Counted from the first letter of the stretch, positions 23,116 to 32,588 are shown. The stretch is 64,000 bases of DNA from Chondrinema litorale (GCF_026250525.1 NZ_CP111043.1:2905001-2969000); one strand, 5' to 3'. The notes: a model not told the origin generated them from the letters alone. Numbers and translations: made by a program.

Positions 23116-24528
23116 ATGTACGAATTTACTAAAATAGAAAGAATAGATCCAGGTGTAAAGCCAACTAATGAGCGTATAAAAAACTTCGAAGAAATTAGTA
23201 AGGTTTACACCGAAGAGGAAGCCGGTGCACAGGCAAGCAGATGTGTGCAATGCGGAAACCCATATTGTAGTTCAAGTGGCTGTCCATTAAGCAACAATAT
23301 ACCTCAATGGTTAAAATTTATTGCAGATAAAGACTTAGAACTTGCTTTTAATATTTCTAATGAAACGTCTCCGTTTCCAGAAATTTTAGGTCGTATTTGC
23401 CCTCACGATAGATTATGTGAGGGTTCTTGTACACTTAACGAAAGCAACGAAGGTCAGATCGAAAGCCATGGAGCTATTACCATTGGTTCTATAGAAGTAT
23501 CTGTTTCTGAAAAAGGTTTCGACAAAGGCTTTAAGCCAGAGTTTCAACCAATAGATAATAACAAAACTGTAGCAATTATCGGTTCAGGGCCAGCAGGTAT
23601 TTCATGCGCTACATTTTTATTGAGAGCAGGTGTAAAGCCTGTTATTTATGAAAGTGCAGATCAGCCAGGAGGTTTGCTTATTTATGGTATTCCGGGTTTT
23701 AAACTTGAGAAAAAGGCAGTTCAAAGAAGAATTGAATTTTTAATTGAAGCAGGTTTAGAGTTACACCTCAATACCGAAGTAGGAAAAGATATTACTTTCG
23801 AAGAGATTTATGAGAAGCATGATGCTGTATTTTTAGGAGTTGGTGCTACTGAAGGTAGAGTATTAAACTATGAAGCTTATAATGATGATAATATCTACAT
23901 GGCTGTGCCATTCCTAACCAACATCCAGAAAAAACTGCTAGAATTACCATTCGACAATAAGTTTGATGTACAAGGTAAAAATATAGTAGTTATTGGTGGT
24001 GGAGATACTGCTATGGACTGTGTAAGAACTTCTATTAGAGAAGGTGCTGCAAGCGTAAAATGTGTTTACAGAAGAGATGAAGTAAGCATGCCTGGTAGTA
24101 GAAAAGAAGTAAAATCGGCTAAAGAAGAAGGGGTTGAATTTATCTTCAACAGTAGTCCTAAGAACTTTGTAGCAGATGCAAACGACAATATTAAAGGAGT
24201 TAAGTTTGTAAAAACAGAATTGATATTGTCTGATGAAAGCGGGCGAGGTAAAATCGTTGAAATTGAAGGTTCTGAGGAAATTATCGAAGCTGATATTGTT
24301 ATTCTTGCACTAGGTTTTAGTAATAAGAAGATAGAGTTTCTTGAGAAAAATGATATCCAGACAAACGACTGGGGAGCTATTATTGTAAACGAGAAACAAG
24401 AAACTTCTAAAAAGAGAGTGTATGCAGGTGGAGATACTGTTCGTGGAGCTGATTTAGTAGTAACAGCTGCATTAGATGGTAGAGAAGCTGCAAACCACAT
24501 ACTTGAAGCAATTTTTGAGGAAGATTAA
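23116..24528 (+). CDS. gltD: Glutamate synthase small subunit
   Basis: 470 residues. It passes electrons from NAD(P)H to the large subunit. The N-terminal iron-sulfur domain has CVQCGNPYCSSSGCP and the second set ICPHDRLCEGSC. The FAD-binding motif AIIGSGPAGISCA starts near residue 153, and the nucleotide-binding motif VVIGGGDTAMDC lies near 293. The C-terminal YAGGDTVRGADLVVTA closes the FAD site. Length and order are typical. It is 24 bases behind gltB and ends before a terminator shared with the convergent sucD. Confidence 0.97.
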   Translation: MYEFTKIERIDPGVKPTNERIKNFEEISKVYTEEEAGAQASRCVQCGNPYCSSSGCPLSNNIPQWLKFIADKDLELAFNISNETSPFPEILGRICPHDRLCEGSCTLNESNEGQIESHGAITIGSIEVSVSEKGFDKGFKPEFQPIDNNKTVAIIGSGPAGISCATFLLRAGVKPVIYESADQPGGLLIYGIPGFKLEKKAVQRRIEFLIEAGLELHLNTEVGKDITFEEIYEKHDAVFLGVGATEGRVLNYEAYNDDNIYMAVPFLTNIQKKLLELPFDNKFDVQGKNIVVIGGGDTAMDCVRTSIREGAASVKCVYRRDEVSMPGSRKEVKSAKEEGVEFIFNSSPKNFVADANDNIKGVKFVKTELILSDESGRGKIVEIEGSEEIIEADIVILALGFSNKKIEFLEKNDIQTNDWGAIIVNEKQETSKKRVYAGGDTVRGADLVVTAALDGREAANHILEAIFEED

Positions 24529-24554
24529 TTTCTGCCTCTTAGGATATTATAAAT

Positions 24555-24586
24555 AAAAAAGGGATGATTTAATCATCCCTTTTTTT
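24555..24586. terminator. Bidirectional terminator between gltD and sucD
   Basis: AAAAAAGGGATGATT and AATCATCCCTTTTTT form a near perfect 15-bp inverted repeat with A and T runs on the two flanks, so it can act in both directions between two convergent genes. Confidence 0.85.
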
Positions 24587-24605
24587 ATGCAATAACTGTA
24601 AGGAT

Positions 24606-25475
24606 TTATTTTATAGCTTTAGCCATTGTTTCTCCAATGTTTGCAGGAGACTCAACTACTAAAATGCCACATTCTTCCATAATTTTCATTTTAGCAGCAG
24701 CAGTATCATCAGCTCCACCGATAATAGCACCAGCGTGTCCCATTCTTCTTCCCGGAGGTGCTGTTTGTCCAGCAATGAACCCTACAACTGGCTTAGTTCC
24801 GTTTTCTTTGATCCAGTAAGCAGCTTCAGCTTCCATCTGACCTCCAATCTCACCAATCATAATGATTCCCTCAGTATCTGGGTCTTCCATTAAAAGCTTT
24901 ACAGCGTCTTTTGTAGTAGTTCCTATAATTGGGTCACCACCAATACCAATACAAGTAGATTGGCCAAGACCTGCTTTTGTAATTTGGTCAACTGCTTCAT
25001 AAGTAAGTGTTCCTGATCTTGAAACAATACCTATTTTACCAGGGTTGTGGATAAAGCCTGGCATAATTCCCACTTTAGCCTCACCTGGAGTAATTACACC
25101 TGGACAGTTAGGGCCAATCATGGTTACATTTTTATCTTTTAGATATTCCTTAGCATAGATCATATCTTTTGTTGGAATACCTTCTGTTATAGTAATAATT
25201 ACTTTAATACCCGCATCAGCAGCTTCCATTATAGCATCAGCAGCAAAAGCTGGGGGTACAAAAATGATTGATACATCTGCTCCAGTTTCCTTCACAGCAT
25301 CTTCTACTGTATTAAAAACAGGTTTGTCAAGGTGAGTTTGTCCACCTTTACCTGGAGTTACGCCACCAACAACATTGGTACCGTATTCGATCATTTGTCC
25401 TGCATGAAATGTGCCTTCTGAGCCGGTAAATCCTTGTACAATTACTTTAGATTCTTTATTTACTAATACACTCAT
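24606..25475 (-). CDS. sucD: Succinyl-CoA ligase alpha subunit
   Basis: 289 residues. It is the CoA-binding subunit of succinyl-CoA synthetase in the citric acid cycle. [11 protein letters not shown] (CoA binding) is at the N-terminus, [12 protein letters not shown] in the middle, and the phosphohistidine is H247 in [10 protein letters not shown]. Length matches the family exactly. The beta subunit gene (sucC) is not next to it, which is usual in Bacteroidota. About 375 bases separate it from the divergent small gene upstream. Confidence 0.97.
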   Translation of the reverse strand: MSVLVNKESKVIVQGFTGSEGTFHAGQMIEYGTNVVGGVTPGKGGQTHLDKPVFNTVEDAVKETGADVSIIFVPPAFAADAIMEAADAGIKVIITITEGIPTKDMIYAKEYLKDKNVTMIGPNCPGVITPGEAKVGIMPGFIHNPGKIGIVSRSGTLTYEAVDQITKAGLGQSTCIGIGGDPIIGTTTKDAVKLLMEDPDTEGIIMIGEIGGQMEAEAAYWIKENGTKPVVGFIAGQTAPPGRRMGHAGAIIGGADDTAAAKMKIMEECGILVVESPANIGETMAKAIK

Positions 25476-25851
25476 GTTATCCTTTGGTTTTTAGCAAAAA
25501 TAGGGTTTTATCATGTAAATCGGTGTCAATTTACCAATTAATACCTTCAATGTCTCAGTTTATAAGAATAAATTTATTCACTAAATTTTTTTATAAAATA
25601 TAGTTACCAATTTCATAGGATAAAGTTTAAACAGAATAGTGTTTTTACTGTAGTGAGGGACTTCGATTTTTAGTCTGTATATAAAATTTTATGAAAATTT
25701 AACACAAATTTTCACTTACTACTGCAACATTTTTTGATAAAAAGAGTGATATATATAGAAGTTGTACAATTCTTAGAATAAATGAAACTTATTTTATTAC
25801 TAAGTACTTAAATATGTACACAAGGCATTTTAAATAACTATCATATTTTTT
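25476..25851. other. Divergent intergenic region upstream of sucD
   Basis: 376 bases, very AT-rich, expected to hold the sucD promoter (minus) and that of the small gene at 25852 (plus). I found no exact TAnnTTTG box, terminator or credible small ORF. Confidence 0.4.
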
Positions 25852-26178
25852 ATGAAACCGGCAGTAAACAATAAACAAGTAAAAGAATGGCTGAATAAAT
25901 TTTCTTTTTTAGAAGAAGAATTAAAGTACTTTTCTATGAAAATAGAAAGGATCGGATACGAAACTGTACATATGGATGAAAGTGCTACTGTAGACTTTCT
26001 TTCAGGAAGAATCAATGAATTAATTTCAGAGATTAAAGCACAAAAATTACTGGTGGTAACTAACAGTTCACAGTTGATAGATAATACTGAAATGAGGCTG
26101 TATATCAGTCGATTCGAAGATCTTAGACAAGATTTTAAAAGTCTTTTAGAGAAGCATGCTGTTTATGAAGCAGCTTAA
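25852..26178 (+). CDS. Hypothetical helical protein, 108 residues
   Basis: Not recognised. It is 108 residues, without signal peptide or membrane segment, and rich in Glu, Lys and hydrophobic residues in heptad-like spacing (WLNKFSFLEEELKYFSMKIE and RFEDLRQDFKSLLEKH), so it is probably a helical bundle or coiled coil in the cytoplasm. It is monocistronic: a long AT-rich region precedes it and a strong terminator follows within 15 bases. Codon use looks like that of its neighbours. The reading frame is uninterrupted and the terminator supports a real gene. Confidence 0.7.
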   Translation: MKPAVNNKQVKEWLNKFSFLEEELKYFSMKIERIGYETVHMDESATVDFLSGRINELISEIKAQKLLVVTNSSQLIDNTEMRLYISRFEDLRQDFKSLLEKHAVYEAA

Positions 26179-26192
26179 GTAATACAATATTT

Positions 26193-26232
26193 AAAAAAGG
26201 GCAGTATTTGAAAAAATACTGCCCTTTTTATT
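26193..26232. terminator. Bidirectional terminator
   Basis: AAAAAAGGGCAGTATTT pairs with AAATACTGCCCTTTTT. A and T runs on the two sides allow function for both the gene at 25852 and the convergent oxidoreductase gene ending at 26234. Confidence 0.85.
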
Positions 26233-26233
26233 T

Positions 26234-27664
26234 TTAAACTCCAAGAGTCCAGCCATCTCTATATTGCCTTTTTACAAAATCGTTTGCTGGTTTAAAGTTG
26301 GTAATCTTCATATTCTTGCCATCCCATAGCAGTTTTTTTCTTCCATTTTCAAGGTAGTAACTCTTTATTGCCAAGTTACCCATTAAAACTGTTTCAGTTA
26401 GTGGGCCTGCATAATCGAAGTTAGAGCTAGCAGGTTTACCACCTTTACAGGCAGCTACCCAACTTCTTTGGTGTCCATCTTCAACTCTATCTAAAGTTTG
26501 CTTAGGCTCTTTAAAATCCTTCATTTTAGAAGAAGGTAATAAGGTTGGGTTTGCCGCATAACAACCACACATTATTTTACCTTTATCACCAATAAAAATA
26601 ACACCACCATTAGGATCGCCCATTTGCTCATTGTCTTCCAGTTCTTCTGGGCGTTGAGGCCTTAAGCCGCCATCGTACCAGTTTAATTTAACTGGAGGCA
26701 TTCCTTCTCTTTCTGGAAATTGAAAATGAATAACTGAGGATGAAGGGAAGCTTTCAGACAAATCTCCTTCAACAAAATCGTCTATATAAAGTGTGCTGGC
26801 ACTGGCTTCTACACTAGTTGGGTAACCTAGTTTTAAAGATTTGAATACAGGGTCAATTATATGGCAAGCCATGTCACCTAGAGCACCAGTTCCGAAATCT
26901 CTCCAACCTCTCCATTTAAATGGCAAGTAATCTGGATGATAATCTCTGTAAGGTGCAGGTCCGAGCCATAAATCCCAAGCAAGTGTATCTGGAATTGGAG
27001 GTTTTTCGGTAGGTTTTTGCTTGCCTTGTGGCCAGATTGGTCTGTTTGTCCAAGTCTGTACTTCTGTTACATTACCAATTTCTCCTGCCCAAATCCACTC
27101 ACAAATTCTTCTAATATCATTACTGGAATTTCCTTGATTTCCCATTTGGGTGGCAACATTGTATTTATTTGCTGCTTCGGTGAGCATTCGGGCTTCGTAA
27201 ACATTGTGAGTAAGGGGTTTCTCTACGTAAACATGTTTGCCCATTTGCATGGCTGCCATTGCAATTACAGCATGCGTATGATCTGGTGTGCCTATAGTTA
27301 CAGCATCTATGTCTCCCTTCATTTCGTCGAGCATTACCCTAAAATCTTTAAATTTTTTTGCTTTCGGGTAATTTTCGTAGGCTTTTGCAGCTCTTACATC
27401 ATCTACATCGCAAAGTGCAACTACATTTTCTACAGTAGTTTTCTTTTTTTCATTAAGTAAACTGGCATCTTTTAATATTGGGTAACCTCTGCCGCCAACA
27501 CCAACACCGGCTATGTTTAGTTTGTCGCTTGGAGCTATGTAACCTTTGCCACCCAGTACGTATCTGGGAACGATCATAAAACCGGCAGCAGATAAAGCAC
27601 TTCCTGCTATAAAATTCCTACGACTGGTTGTAGAAGCTTTTTGTAGTTTCTTTTTCTCTTTCAT
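26234..27664 (-). CDS. Gfo/Idh/MocA-family oxidoreductase with Tat signal
   Basis: 476 residues. It is an NAD(P)-dependent sugar-type oxidoreductase. The N-terminus has a twin-arginine signal, SRRNFIAGSA at residues 14-23 followed by a hydrophobic stretch, so it is exported folded with its cofactor. The Rossmann motif GVGVGGRGYP follows, the family motif EKPLTHN is near residue 141, and the C-terminal part carries WRGWRDFGTGALGDMACH. Exported members of this family are common in Bacteroidota and act on sugars or sugar acids, but the substrate cannot be told here. It lies 89 bases after the dienelactone hydrolase gene on the same strand, with no terminator between. Confidence 0.88.
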   Translation of the reverse strand: MKEKKKLQKASTTSRRNFIAGSALSAAGFMIVPRYVLGGKGYIAPSDKLNIAGVGVGGRGYPILKDASLLNEKKKTTVENVVALCDVDDVRAAKAYENYPKAKKFKDFRVMLDEMKGDIDAVTIGTPDHTHAVIAMAAMQMGKHVYVEKPLTHNVYEARMLTEAANKYNVATQMGNQGNSSNDIRRICEWIWAGEIGNVTEVQTWTNRPIWPQGKQKPTEKPPIPDTLAWDLWLGPAPYRDYHPDYLPFKWRGWRDFGTGALGDMACHIIDPVFKSLKLGYPTSVEASASTLYIDDFVEGDLSESFPSSSVIHFQFPEREGMPPVKLNWYDGGLRPQRPEELEDNEQMGDPNGGVIFIGDKGKIMCGCYAANPTLLPSSKMKDFKEPKQTLDRVEDGHQRSWVAACKGGKPASSNFDYAGPLTETVLMGNLAIKSYYLENGRKKLLWDGKNMKITNFKPANDFVKRQYRDGWTLGV

Positions 27665-27753
27665 ATTTTACTTTTTTTTGAAAGATACAAAAACCTCTTT
27701 TCTCTCGTGTCCGGAATATACCAGAAAGTGCTTTTTGACTTATAAATCTTTAT

Positions 27754-28611
27754 TTAAGAAATCTGAAATTTATCTTTTAAATACTTATAGCTCATTTTTT
27801 CAGCTTCTTCGGCTGCCGACTCATTGTATTTAGGGTTGCTTGGGTTGGCAAAGCCGTGTACACCGTTAAAAGTTTTGGTAGTTACTTCTTTGCCTGCCTT
27901 TTTCATGTTTTTTTCAAAATCACTCACAACCTCTGCATTTATCCATTCATCTTCACTAGCAAAGATGCCTAATACATCTGAGTTTAACTTTTTGAGTTTA
28001 GCAACACTTTTTTCTGGCATGCCATAATACACAACACAACCAACTGTTTGTTTACCTGCTAAAAGACCACTTTGTAAAGACCAACCACCACCAAAGCACC
28101 AGCCAATGGTTGCGATTTCTGCTTCAGGACCAGCGAATTTTAATGCGCCTTCAATAATTGCCTTTGCTCTTTCTTCTTTGGTATTTTGCATATAGTTACC
28201 AGCATCTTCTCTGGTAGTAGCCACTTTGCCATCGTAAAGGTCAAGTGCGATTACATGTACACCCGGAAGCATTTCTGCCCATTTGTCGCTTTCTTGTTTT
28301 ATATAATCGTTTAATCCCCACCATTCGTGAAATACGAATAAATATTTTTTAGCCGCAGACTTTTCGGCTTTTACGAAATAGGCAGCAGCATTTTTGCCAT
28401 CAGAAGCCCTAAAGCTAATCATCTTTCCTTCTTCCTTGTAATCTACTTTTTCGGGTAGTGGATGAATGTCTCTAAAAGATTTAAAATCTGCCAAAGAGGC
28501 AAACAACGATATAGGCGATGGTGATTCGCAATGTGTAATGTTTTTCCAAGGTAAAAAACTGTCGCTGCTCATAAGAAGCAGAGCCAAAAGCGGTAATAGT
28601 ATTCTCTTCAT
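27754..28611 (-). CDS. Dienelactone hydrolase family protein
   Basis: 285 residues, alpha/beta-hydrolase fold with an N-terminal signal-like segment. The catalytic Cys172 sits in GWCFGGGWS, with Glu96 in HEWWG, Asp221 in SEDEW and His252 in NGVHGF, matching the family arrangement of Cys, Asp and His with a modulating Glu. Members hydrolyse lactones or small esters; the actual substrate is not known. It precedes the exported oxidoreductase gene by 89 bases and may be expressed with it. The upstream M42 peptidase has its own terminator. Confidence 0.85.
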   Translation of the reverse strand: MKRILLPLLALLLMSSDSFLPWKNITHCESPSPISLFASLADFKSFRDIHPLPEKVDYKEEGKMISFRASDGKNAAAYFVKAEKSAAKKYLFVFHEWWGLNDYIKQESDKWAEMLPGVHVIALDLYDGKVATTREDAGNYMQNTKEERAKAIIEGALKFAGPEAEIATIGWCFGGGWSLQSGLLAGKQTVGCVVYYGMPEKSVAKLKKLNSDVLGIFASEDEWINAEVVSDFEKNMKKAGKEVTTKTFNGVHGFANPSNPKYNESAAEEAEKMSYKYLKDKFQIS

Positions 28612-28639
28612 AATTATAAGATTCAGTTTATTTGTAAAT

Positions 28640-28669
28640 AATAAAACCCATGTGTAAGAACATGGGTTT
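28640..28669 (-). terminator. Terminator after the M42 peptidase gene
   Basis: On the minus strand AAACCCATG pairs with CATGGGTTT over an 8-base loop, followed by TTATTATTT. It lies between the peptidase stop and the hydrolase start. Confidence 0.7.
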
Positions 28670-28693
28670 ATTTCACTTTAAAAAAAAGTGGAT

Positions 28694-29764
28694 TTATTTT
28701 ATGTATCTGAAATCGTGACCACTTTTCAATTGTACAAGAAACTCATAAATCAAATTGCTTACGTTTTCAACATCATCTTTATGAGCTGTTTCTACTGTGG
28801 TGTGCATATATTTTAGTGGTGTAGAAATTAATGCAGAAGCTACTCCAATGTCAGAGTAAGCAAAAGCATCTGTATCTGTACCTGTCATTCTAGAAGCTGC
28901 TGATCTTTGGAAAGGAATATTCTTACTCTCAGCTACTTCTATAATCATATTAAGCAGATTATTTTGTACAGCAGGGCCATAAGTAAGTACAGGGCCATTT
29001 CCTGCTTTTTGCTCTCCCTGCGTTTTTTTGTCATACATTGGAGAGTAAGTATCGTGGCATACATCGGTAATAATTGCTACATCTGGCTTAATTCTTCTAG
29101 CAATCATTTCGGCACCTCTTAATCCAATTTCTTCTTGTACAGCATTTACCACATACAAACCAAAAGGAAGTTCAATGTTATTTTCTGAAATTCTTTTTAA
29201 TGCCTGAGCGATTATAAAACCACCAATTCTATTGTCGAGTGCTCTGCCAACATAATACTTGTCATTCAGCTCCATTAGCTCATCGTCAAAAGTAACCACG
29301 CTACCTACATGTATTCCTTTTGCTTCTACCTCTTCTTTGCTAGCGCAACCACAGTCTATAAATAAATTTTTGAGTGAAGGAGTTTCTTCTTTGACTCTGT
29401 CTCTAACGTGAATAGCAGGCCAACCGAAAATACCTTTAACAATTCCATCTTTTGTATGGATATTCACTCTTTTAGAAGGTGCGATCTGATGATCTGAACC
29501 ACCGTTTCTAATTACATATATGTAACCATCAGAAGAAATGTAATTTACAAACCATGAAATCTCATCTGCATGGGCTTCAATTACAACTTTATATGGAGCA
29601 TCAGGATTTACCACACCTACCATAGTACCATAAGTATCGCTGATGTAATCGTGTATATAAGGTTTAATATAATCCAACCAGATTTGCTGTCCAGAAGACT
29701 CAAAACCTGTTGGCGATGCATTGTTTAAATACTTGTAAAGGAACTCTTCGCTATTCTTATCCAT
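28694..29764 (-). CDS. M42 family metallopeptidase (glutamyl aminopeptidase type)
   Basis: 356 residues, cytoplasmic, no signal peptide. It is a dizinc aminopeptidase of the M42 (TET-like) family that trims peptides. The metal ligands appear in order: His in IEAHADEIS, Asp in GRALDNRIGG, Glu in QEEIGLRG, Asp in ITDVCHD, and His in KYMHTTVE. MTGTDTDAF is a further conserved segment. Length is normal. It stands alone, with terminators on both sides. Confidence 0.93.
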   Translation of the reverse strand: MDKNSEEFLYKYLNNASPTGFESSGQQIWLDYIKPYIHDYISDTYGTMVGVVNPDAPYKVVIEAHADEISWFVNYISSDGYIYVIRNGGSDHQIAPSKRVNIHTKDGIVKGIFGWPAIHVRDRVKEETPSLKNLFIDCGCASKEEVEAKGIHVGSVVTFDDELMELNDKYYVGRALDNRIGGFIIAQALKRISENNIELPFGLYVVNAVQEEIGLRGAEMIARRIKPDVAIITDVCHDTYSPMYDKKTQGEQKAGNGPVLTYGPAVQNNLLNMIIEVAESKNIPFQRSAASRMTGTDTDAFAYSDIGVASALISTPLKYMHTTVETAHKDDVENVSNLIYEFLVQLKSGHDFRYIK

Positions 29765-29821
29765 ATTAGATGATAATTTTATAAATATGTGTAATGACCA
29801 AATTTATACTTTTTAATCAAT

Positions 29822-29852
29822 AAAAAAACCTGACTATTTAATAAAGCCAGGT
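29822..29852 (-). terminator. Terminator after the SUMF1-fold lipoprotein gene
   Basis: Minus strand: ACCTGGCT pairs with AGTCAGGT (one wobble), followed by TTTTTTTATT. It lies about 50 bases after the stop at 29900. Confidence 0.7.
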
Positions 29853-29899
29853 ATATATTAATTCTTTTTGAGTTAGAATTAGTTTCGATAAAGTAAATA

Positions 29900-30682
29900 T
29901 TATTTATCTCTCACAAGCCGAAAGCCAACATCAGCAAATTTTCCATCTATAGATTCATAATTTCTATAAGAGGTTCTGGTGTTATTAGGTATACTGTACC
30001 AACTACCACCACGAATTACTTTATAAGTACCAGAAGTTGGGCCGGTAGGATCGTTAGCGGGGCTTATGCTGTAATATGAACTGCTATACCAATCTTGGCA
30101 CCATTCCCATACATTGCCACTCATATCGAATAAACCAAGGCCATTTGCAGTTTTGGAGCCAACAGGTTGAGTTTCGTTATCGTCATCATTGGCGAGGCAA
30201 ACATCGTCGCAATAGTTGGCATAACGATAAAGCTGGCTATCGGTAGAAGTACCTGCATACTTTTCGGTTTTACCTTTATTTCTGGCGGCATATTCCCATT
30301 CGGCTTCTGTTGGCAGTCGATATTTGAGTCCAGTTTGGTTATTTAGAAGTTTGATAAATTCTTGCACATCTTCCCACGAAACTTTTTCAACTGGACATTG
30401 TGCACAAGCTTCGAAAAAGCTGGGGTTTTCGCCCATTATAGCTTGCCATTCAGACTGAGTAATTTCTTTTTTTCCGATATAAAAATCACTAATAGTAATA
30501 CTATGGATGTCTTTTTCATCATCTTTTGCTTCATCATATTCGCTTCCCATATCGAAAGTTCCGCCACTCACAAATACCATTTCTACATAATCATTTACTG
30601 CTGGTTCATCATCACTAAAATCACGGGAACAAGCAAATACCATTACGATAAATAAAATTGCTGTTAAAAGTTTATGCTTCAT
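29900..30682 (-). CDS. SUMF1/formylglycine-generating-enzyme-fold lipoprotein
   Basis: 260 residues with a lipoprotein signal (IVMVFACSRD, Cys18). The body has the FGE-sulfatase fold markers: VFVSGGTFDMGS, KKEITQSEWQAIMG, RLPTEAEWEYAAR, GLGLFDMSGNVWEWCQDWY, and VIRGGSWY. The C-terminal part ends with ADVGFRLVRDK, where active formylglycine-generating enzymes have a pair of cysteines; none is found there, so sulfatase activation is unlikely. The fold is also used by GldJ/GldK-type gliding lipoproteins, which are larger. It lies 6 bases after the unknown membrane protein gene, and both are expressed together. Confidence 0.85.
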   Translation of the reverse strand: MKHKLLTAILFIVMVFACSRDFSDDEPAVNDYVEMVFVSGGTFDMGSEYDEAKDDEKDIHSITISDFYIGKKEITQSEWQAIMGENPSFFEACAQCPVEKVSWEDVQEFIKLLNNQTGLKYRLPTEAEWEYAARNKGKTEKYAGTSTDSQLYRYANYCDDVCLANDDDNETQPVGSKTANGLGLFDMSGNVWEWCQDWYSSSYYSISPANDPTGPTSGTYKVIRGGSWYSIPNNTRTSYRNYESIDGKFADVGFRLVRDK

Positions 30683-30688
30683 TATAAT

Positions 30689-31747
30689 TTAAAATTTTTT
30701 AGCTATAGAAATTCCGTAGGTATTAAGTGTAGGTTGATAGATATTGAGTGTGAGCTTTTTTTGAGAGGCTTTATACTTCTTTTTGTATAAAAAGTAGTAA
30801 ACCAGTGCACTAGCACAAACTACTGTACTGGCAGCCGTGAATCTATCTTGTTTAATGGTGAGTGATTTATAGTTTTCTTTATCTGCTTCGTTTCCTTCTG
30901 CTTTGGCTATTTCCCAATTTTTATAATTACTATCTGCTTTTATCTTAAAATAAACAGCAGAAGCTAAAGACAGCGAAGCCACTCCCATAGAAGCTGTAAG
31001 CGGTGTTTTAGATAAACCAGTATTTACTTTTGGTTTAGGTATTTCAGACTTTGTTGGCTTTGTAATAGTGTTTACATTATTTTCAATACTACTTTCTGAG
31101 CTTATAGCAAGGCTATTTTTTTTTAATTCTTCTTCCTTTTGTTTTTCAATTCGCCGTTGAGCCACATGTGGATGTATTTTGGGATTATAAAAAACAATAC
31201 TGGCAATAGACATTTCCCAAACATCTTCTCTTAGATTTTTAGTAGCTACAATGGTGGCAATTCGCTCTGTATCTTGGTATGGATTATTTATTGTATTGTG
31301 ATTTCCGCCAAACTTGCTTTTAAAGTAAACCTCTACATAAATGTAAGCTTTTTGTTTTACCTCAGAAGAAAGCATTTCTGAAAACTCAATTGTAGGGAAA
31401 TTGCTCTTAGAATAGAATAAATCTAGATCGTTTAGATACTTACTTACCTTTACATCTTTTACTCTCGAAGCATTAAAATAACTGGGGTCAATATCATCTT
31501 CTACAATAACTTCTTCGTTGAGGAAAATCCTGTTTCCTGTTTGTGTATAGCTGTTTAAAATGATTTCTTCAACCTCGAGCCGGTTAAGAGAAGAAGATAT
31601 AATTGTGTTTAAAAGAAGCTGATATTCTTTAATAAACATTTCGGCTTCATACTGAATAATCTTCTTTTCTTTATCGTCTAATTGCTGACTGTAAAGAGGA
31701 AAATAAAAAATGAATAAAAAGTAAAAGACAGGATATATCTTTTTCAT
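30689..31747 (-). CDS. Exported protein of unknown function with C-terminal membrane segments
   Basis: Not recognised. 352 residues with a signal peptide (MKKIYPVFYFLFIFYFPLYS). The first 210 residues form a mixed alpha/beta region with no known motif; then comes a Lys/Pro-rich linker (about 225-245) and two hydrophobic helices (about 250-270 and 300-320) flanking a polar loop, then a short tail. It shares an operon with the SUMF1-fold lipoprotein, which starts 6 bases later, so the two may form an envelope complex. A possible -7 box lies at 31882. Confidence 0.75.
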   Translation of the reverse strand: MKKIYPVFYFLFIFYFPLYSQQLDDKEKKIIQYEAEMFIKEYQLLLNTIISSSLNRLEVEEIILNSYTQTGNRIFLNEEVIVEDDIDPSYFNASRVKDVKVSKYLNDLDLFYSKSNFPTIEFSEMLSSEVKQKAYIYVEVYFKSKFGGNHNTINNPYQDTERIATIVATKNLREDVWEMSIASIVFYNPKIHPHVAQRRIEKQKEEELKKNSLAISSESSIENNVNTITKPTKSEIPKPKVNTGLSKTPLTASMGVASLSLASAVYFKIKADSNYKNWEIAKAEGNEADKENYKSLTIKQDRFTAASTVVCASALVYYFLYKKKYKASQKKLTLNIYQPTLNTYGISIAKKF

Positions 31748-31881
31748 ATGTTAAAAGGTGGTTTAACAAATAAATTAAATAAAAGTAGTACGTCCTGAGT
31801 ATGTTTTGCTTAGGTAAAAAATATGCATTCAGCTTTTCTGTAAAAGCTGGGTAGAGATCGGGTGTAATGCTGAATGGTTTT

Positions 31882-31889
31882 CAAATCTA
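31882..31889 (-). promoter_or_regulatory. Candidate -7 box for the 31747 operon
   Basis: The minus strand reads TAGATTTG, a TAnnTTTG match, about 135 bases before the start codon at 31747. No clear -33 element. Confidence 0.3.
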
Positions 31890-32045
31890 ACTAAAAAGGC
31901 CAGAAACTACAAGAGTACGATGTTATAGGAAAAGGAATTGATGCAGGTAAATAAAGCTCTTGAAAATGCTTATTTCTATTAGTTGAATTTGTAGTTGATT
32001 TAAATTGTTATATTGTAATTCAGATATGAATCTGTATCTAAATGC

Positions 32046-32079
32046 ATAAAAAAACCTGATTTTCTTAGAAAATCAGGTT
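32046..32079 (-). terminator. Terminator of dps
   Basis: Minus strand: AACCTGATTTTCT pairs perfectly with AGAAAATCAGGTT, then a T run. Confidence 0.8.
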
Positions 32080-32104
32080 AATGAGAGAAGTAAAGTTTAT
32101 ATTT

Positions 32105-32545
32105 TTAACCTAGAAATGCTTTAAGCATCCAGATTCTTTTTTCTGTAGTAGATATAAGATCACTTACTAAAGAAACTGTACCTTCATCATTTAATTCAGA
32201 AGCAGTGTTTAATATAGATTTTAACTGGCGAAGTAAAATCTGACTGTTTTCTAAAACATAAGCTACAGTGTCTTTACTATTAGTAACATTTTTTGCACTC
32301 TTAATGCTGGCAGTTTCCAGATAATCTTCAAATGTGTGTAGCGGTTTACCGCCAATTGCTAGAATTCTTTCAGCTATTTCGTCAACAGTTTCGGCTGACT
32401 CCAGATATAATTCTTCGAATTTTTCGTGGAGACCGAAGAAGTTGAAACCTGTAACATTCCAGTGAAAACCTCTAAGGTTTTGATAATAAATTTGATAATT
32501 TGATAATAAAGAATTTAATGCGTTTAATAAGGTTGAATTTTCCAT
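32105..32545 (-). CDS. dps: Dps family ferritin-like DNA-protecting protein
   Basis: 146 residues from the ATG at 32545 (MENSTLLN). The family forms a 12-mer that stores iron and protects DNA from peroxide. The ferroxidase signature is seen in LRGFHWNVTGFNFFGLHEKFEEL (His and Glu residues) and ESAETVDEIAERI. A longer frame upstream adds 34 residues, but these overlap the divergent oxyR start and lack Dps character, so I reject them. It is divergent from oxyR, with an OxyR-type dyad and a TAAATTTG promoter box between, which points to peroxide induction. Confidence 0.93.
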   Translation of the reverse strand: MENSTLLNALNSLLSNYQIYYQNLRGFHWNVTGFNFFGLHEKFEELYLESAETVDEIAERILAIGGKPLHTFEDYLETASIKSAKNVTNSKDTVAYVLENSQILLRQLKSILNTASELNDEGTVSLVSDLISTTEKRIWMLKAFLG

Positions 32546-32568
32546 TACTTTCGTGTTTATTATTTGTA

Positions 32569-32576
32569 CAAATTTA
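32569..32576 (-). promoter_or_regulatory. -7 promoter box of dps
   Basis: The minus strand reads TAAATTTG (TAnnTTTG) 24 bases upstream of the dps ATG. No TTTG at -33, as expected of an activator-dependent promoter; the OxyR-type dyad lies at that position. Confidence 0.45.
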
Positions 32577-32588
32577 GTATAATTATTA

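Larger units (their letters stand above)
31748..32104. other. Intergenic region between dps and the unknown exported protein
   Basis: 357 bases between the start of one minus-strand gene and the stop of dps. It holds the dps terminator (32046-32079) and a possible promoter box at 31882. I see no ORF or other structure in the rest. Confidence 0.5.

Noticed and set aside
29900..30682. Assignment as an active formylglycine-generating enzyme or as gldK
   Set aside because: No C-terminal Cys pair, and the protein is much shorter than GldK.
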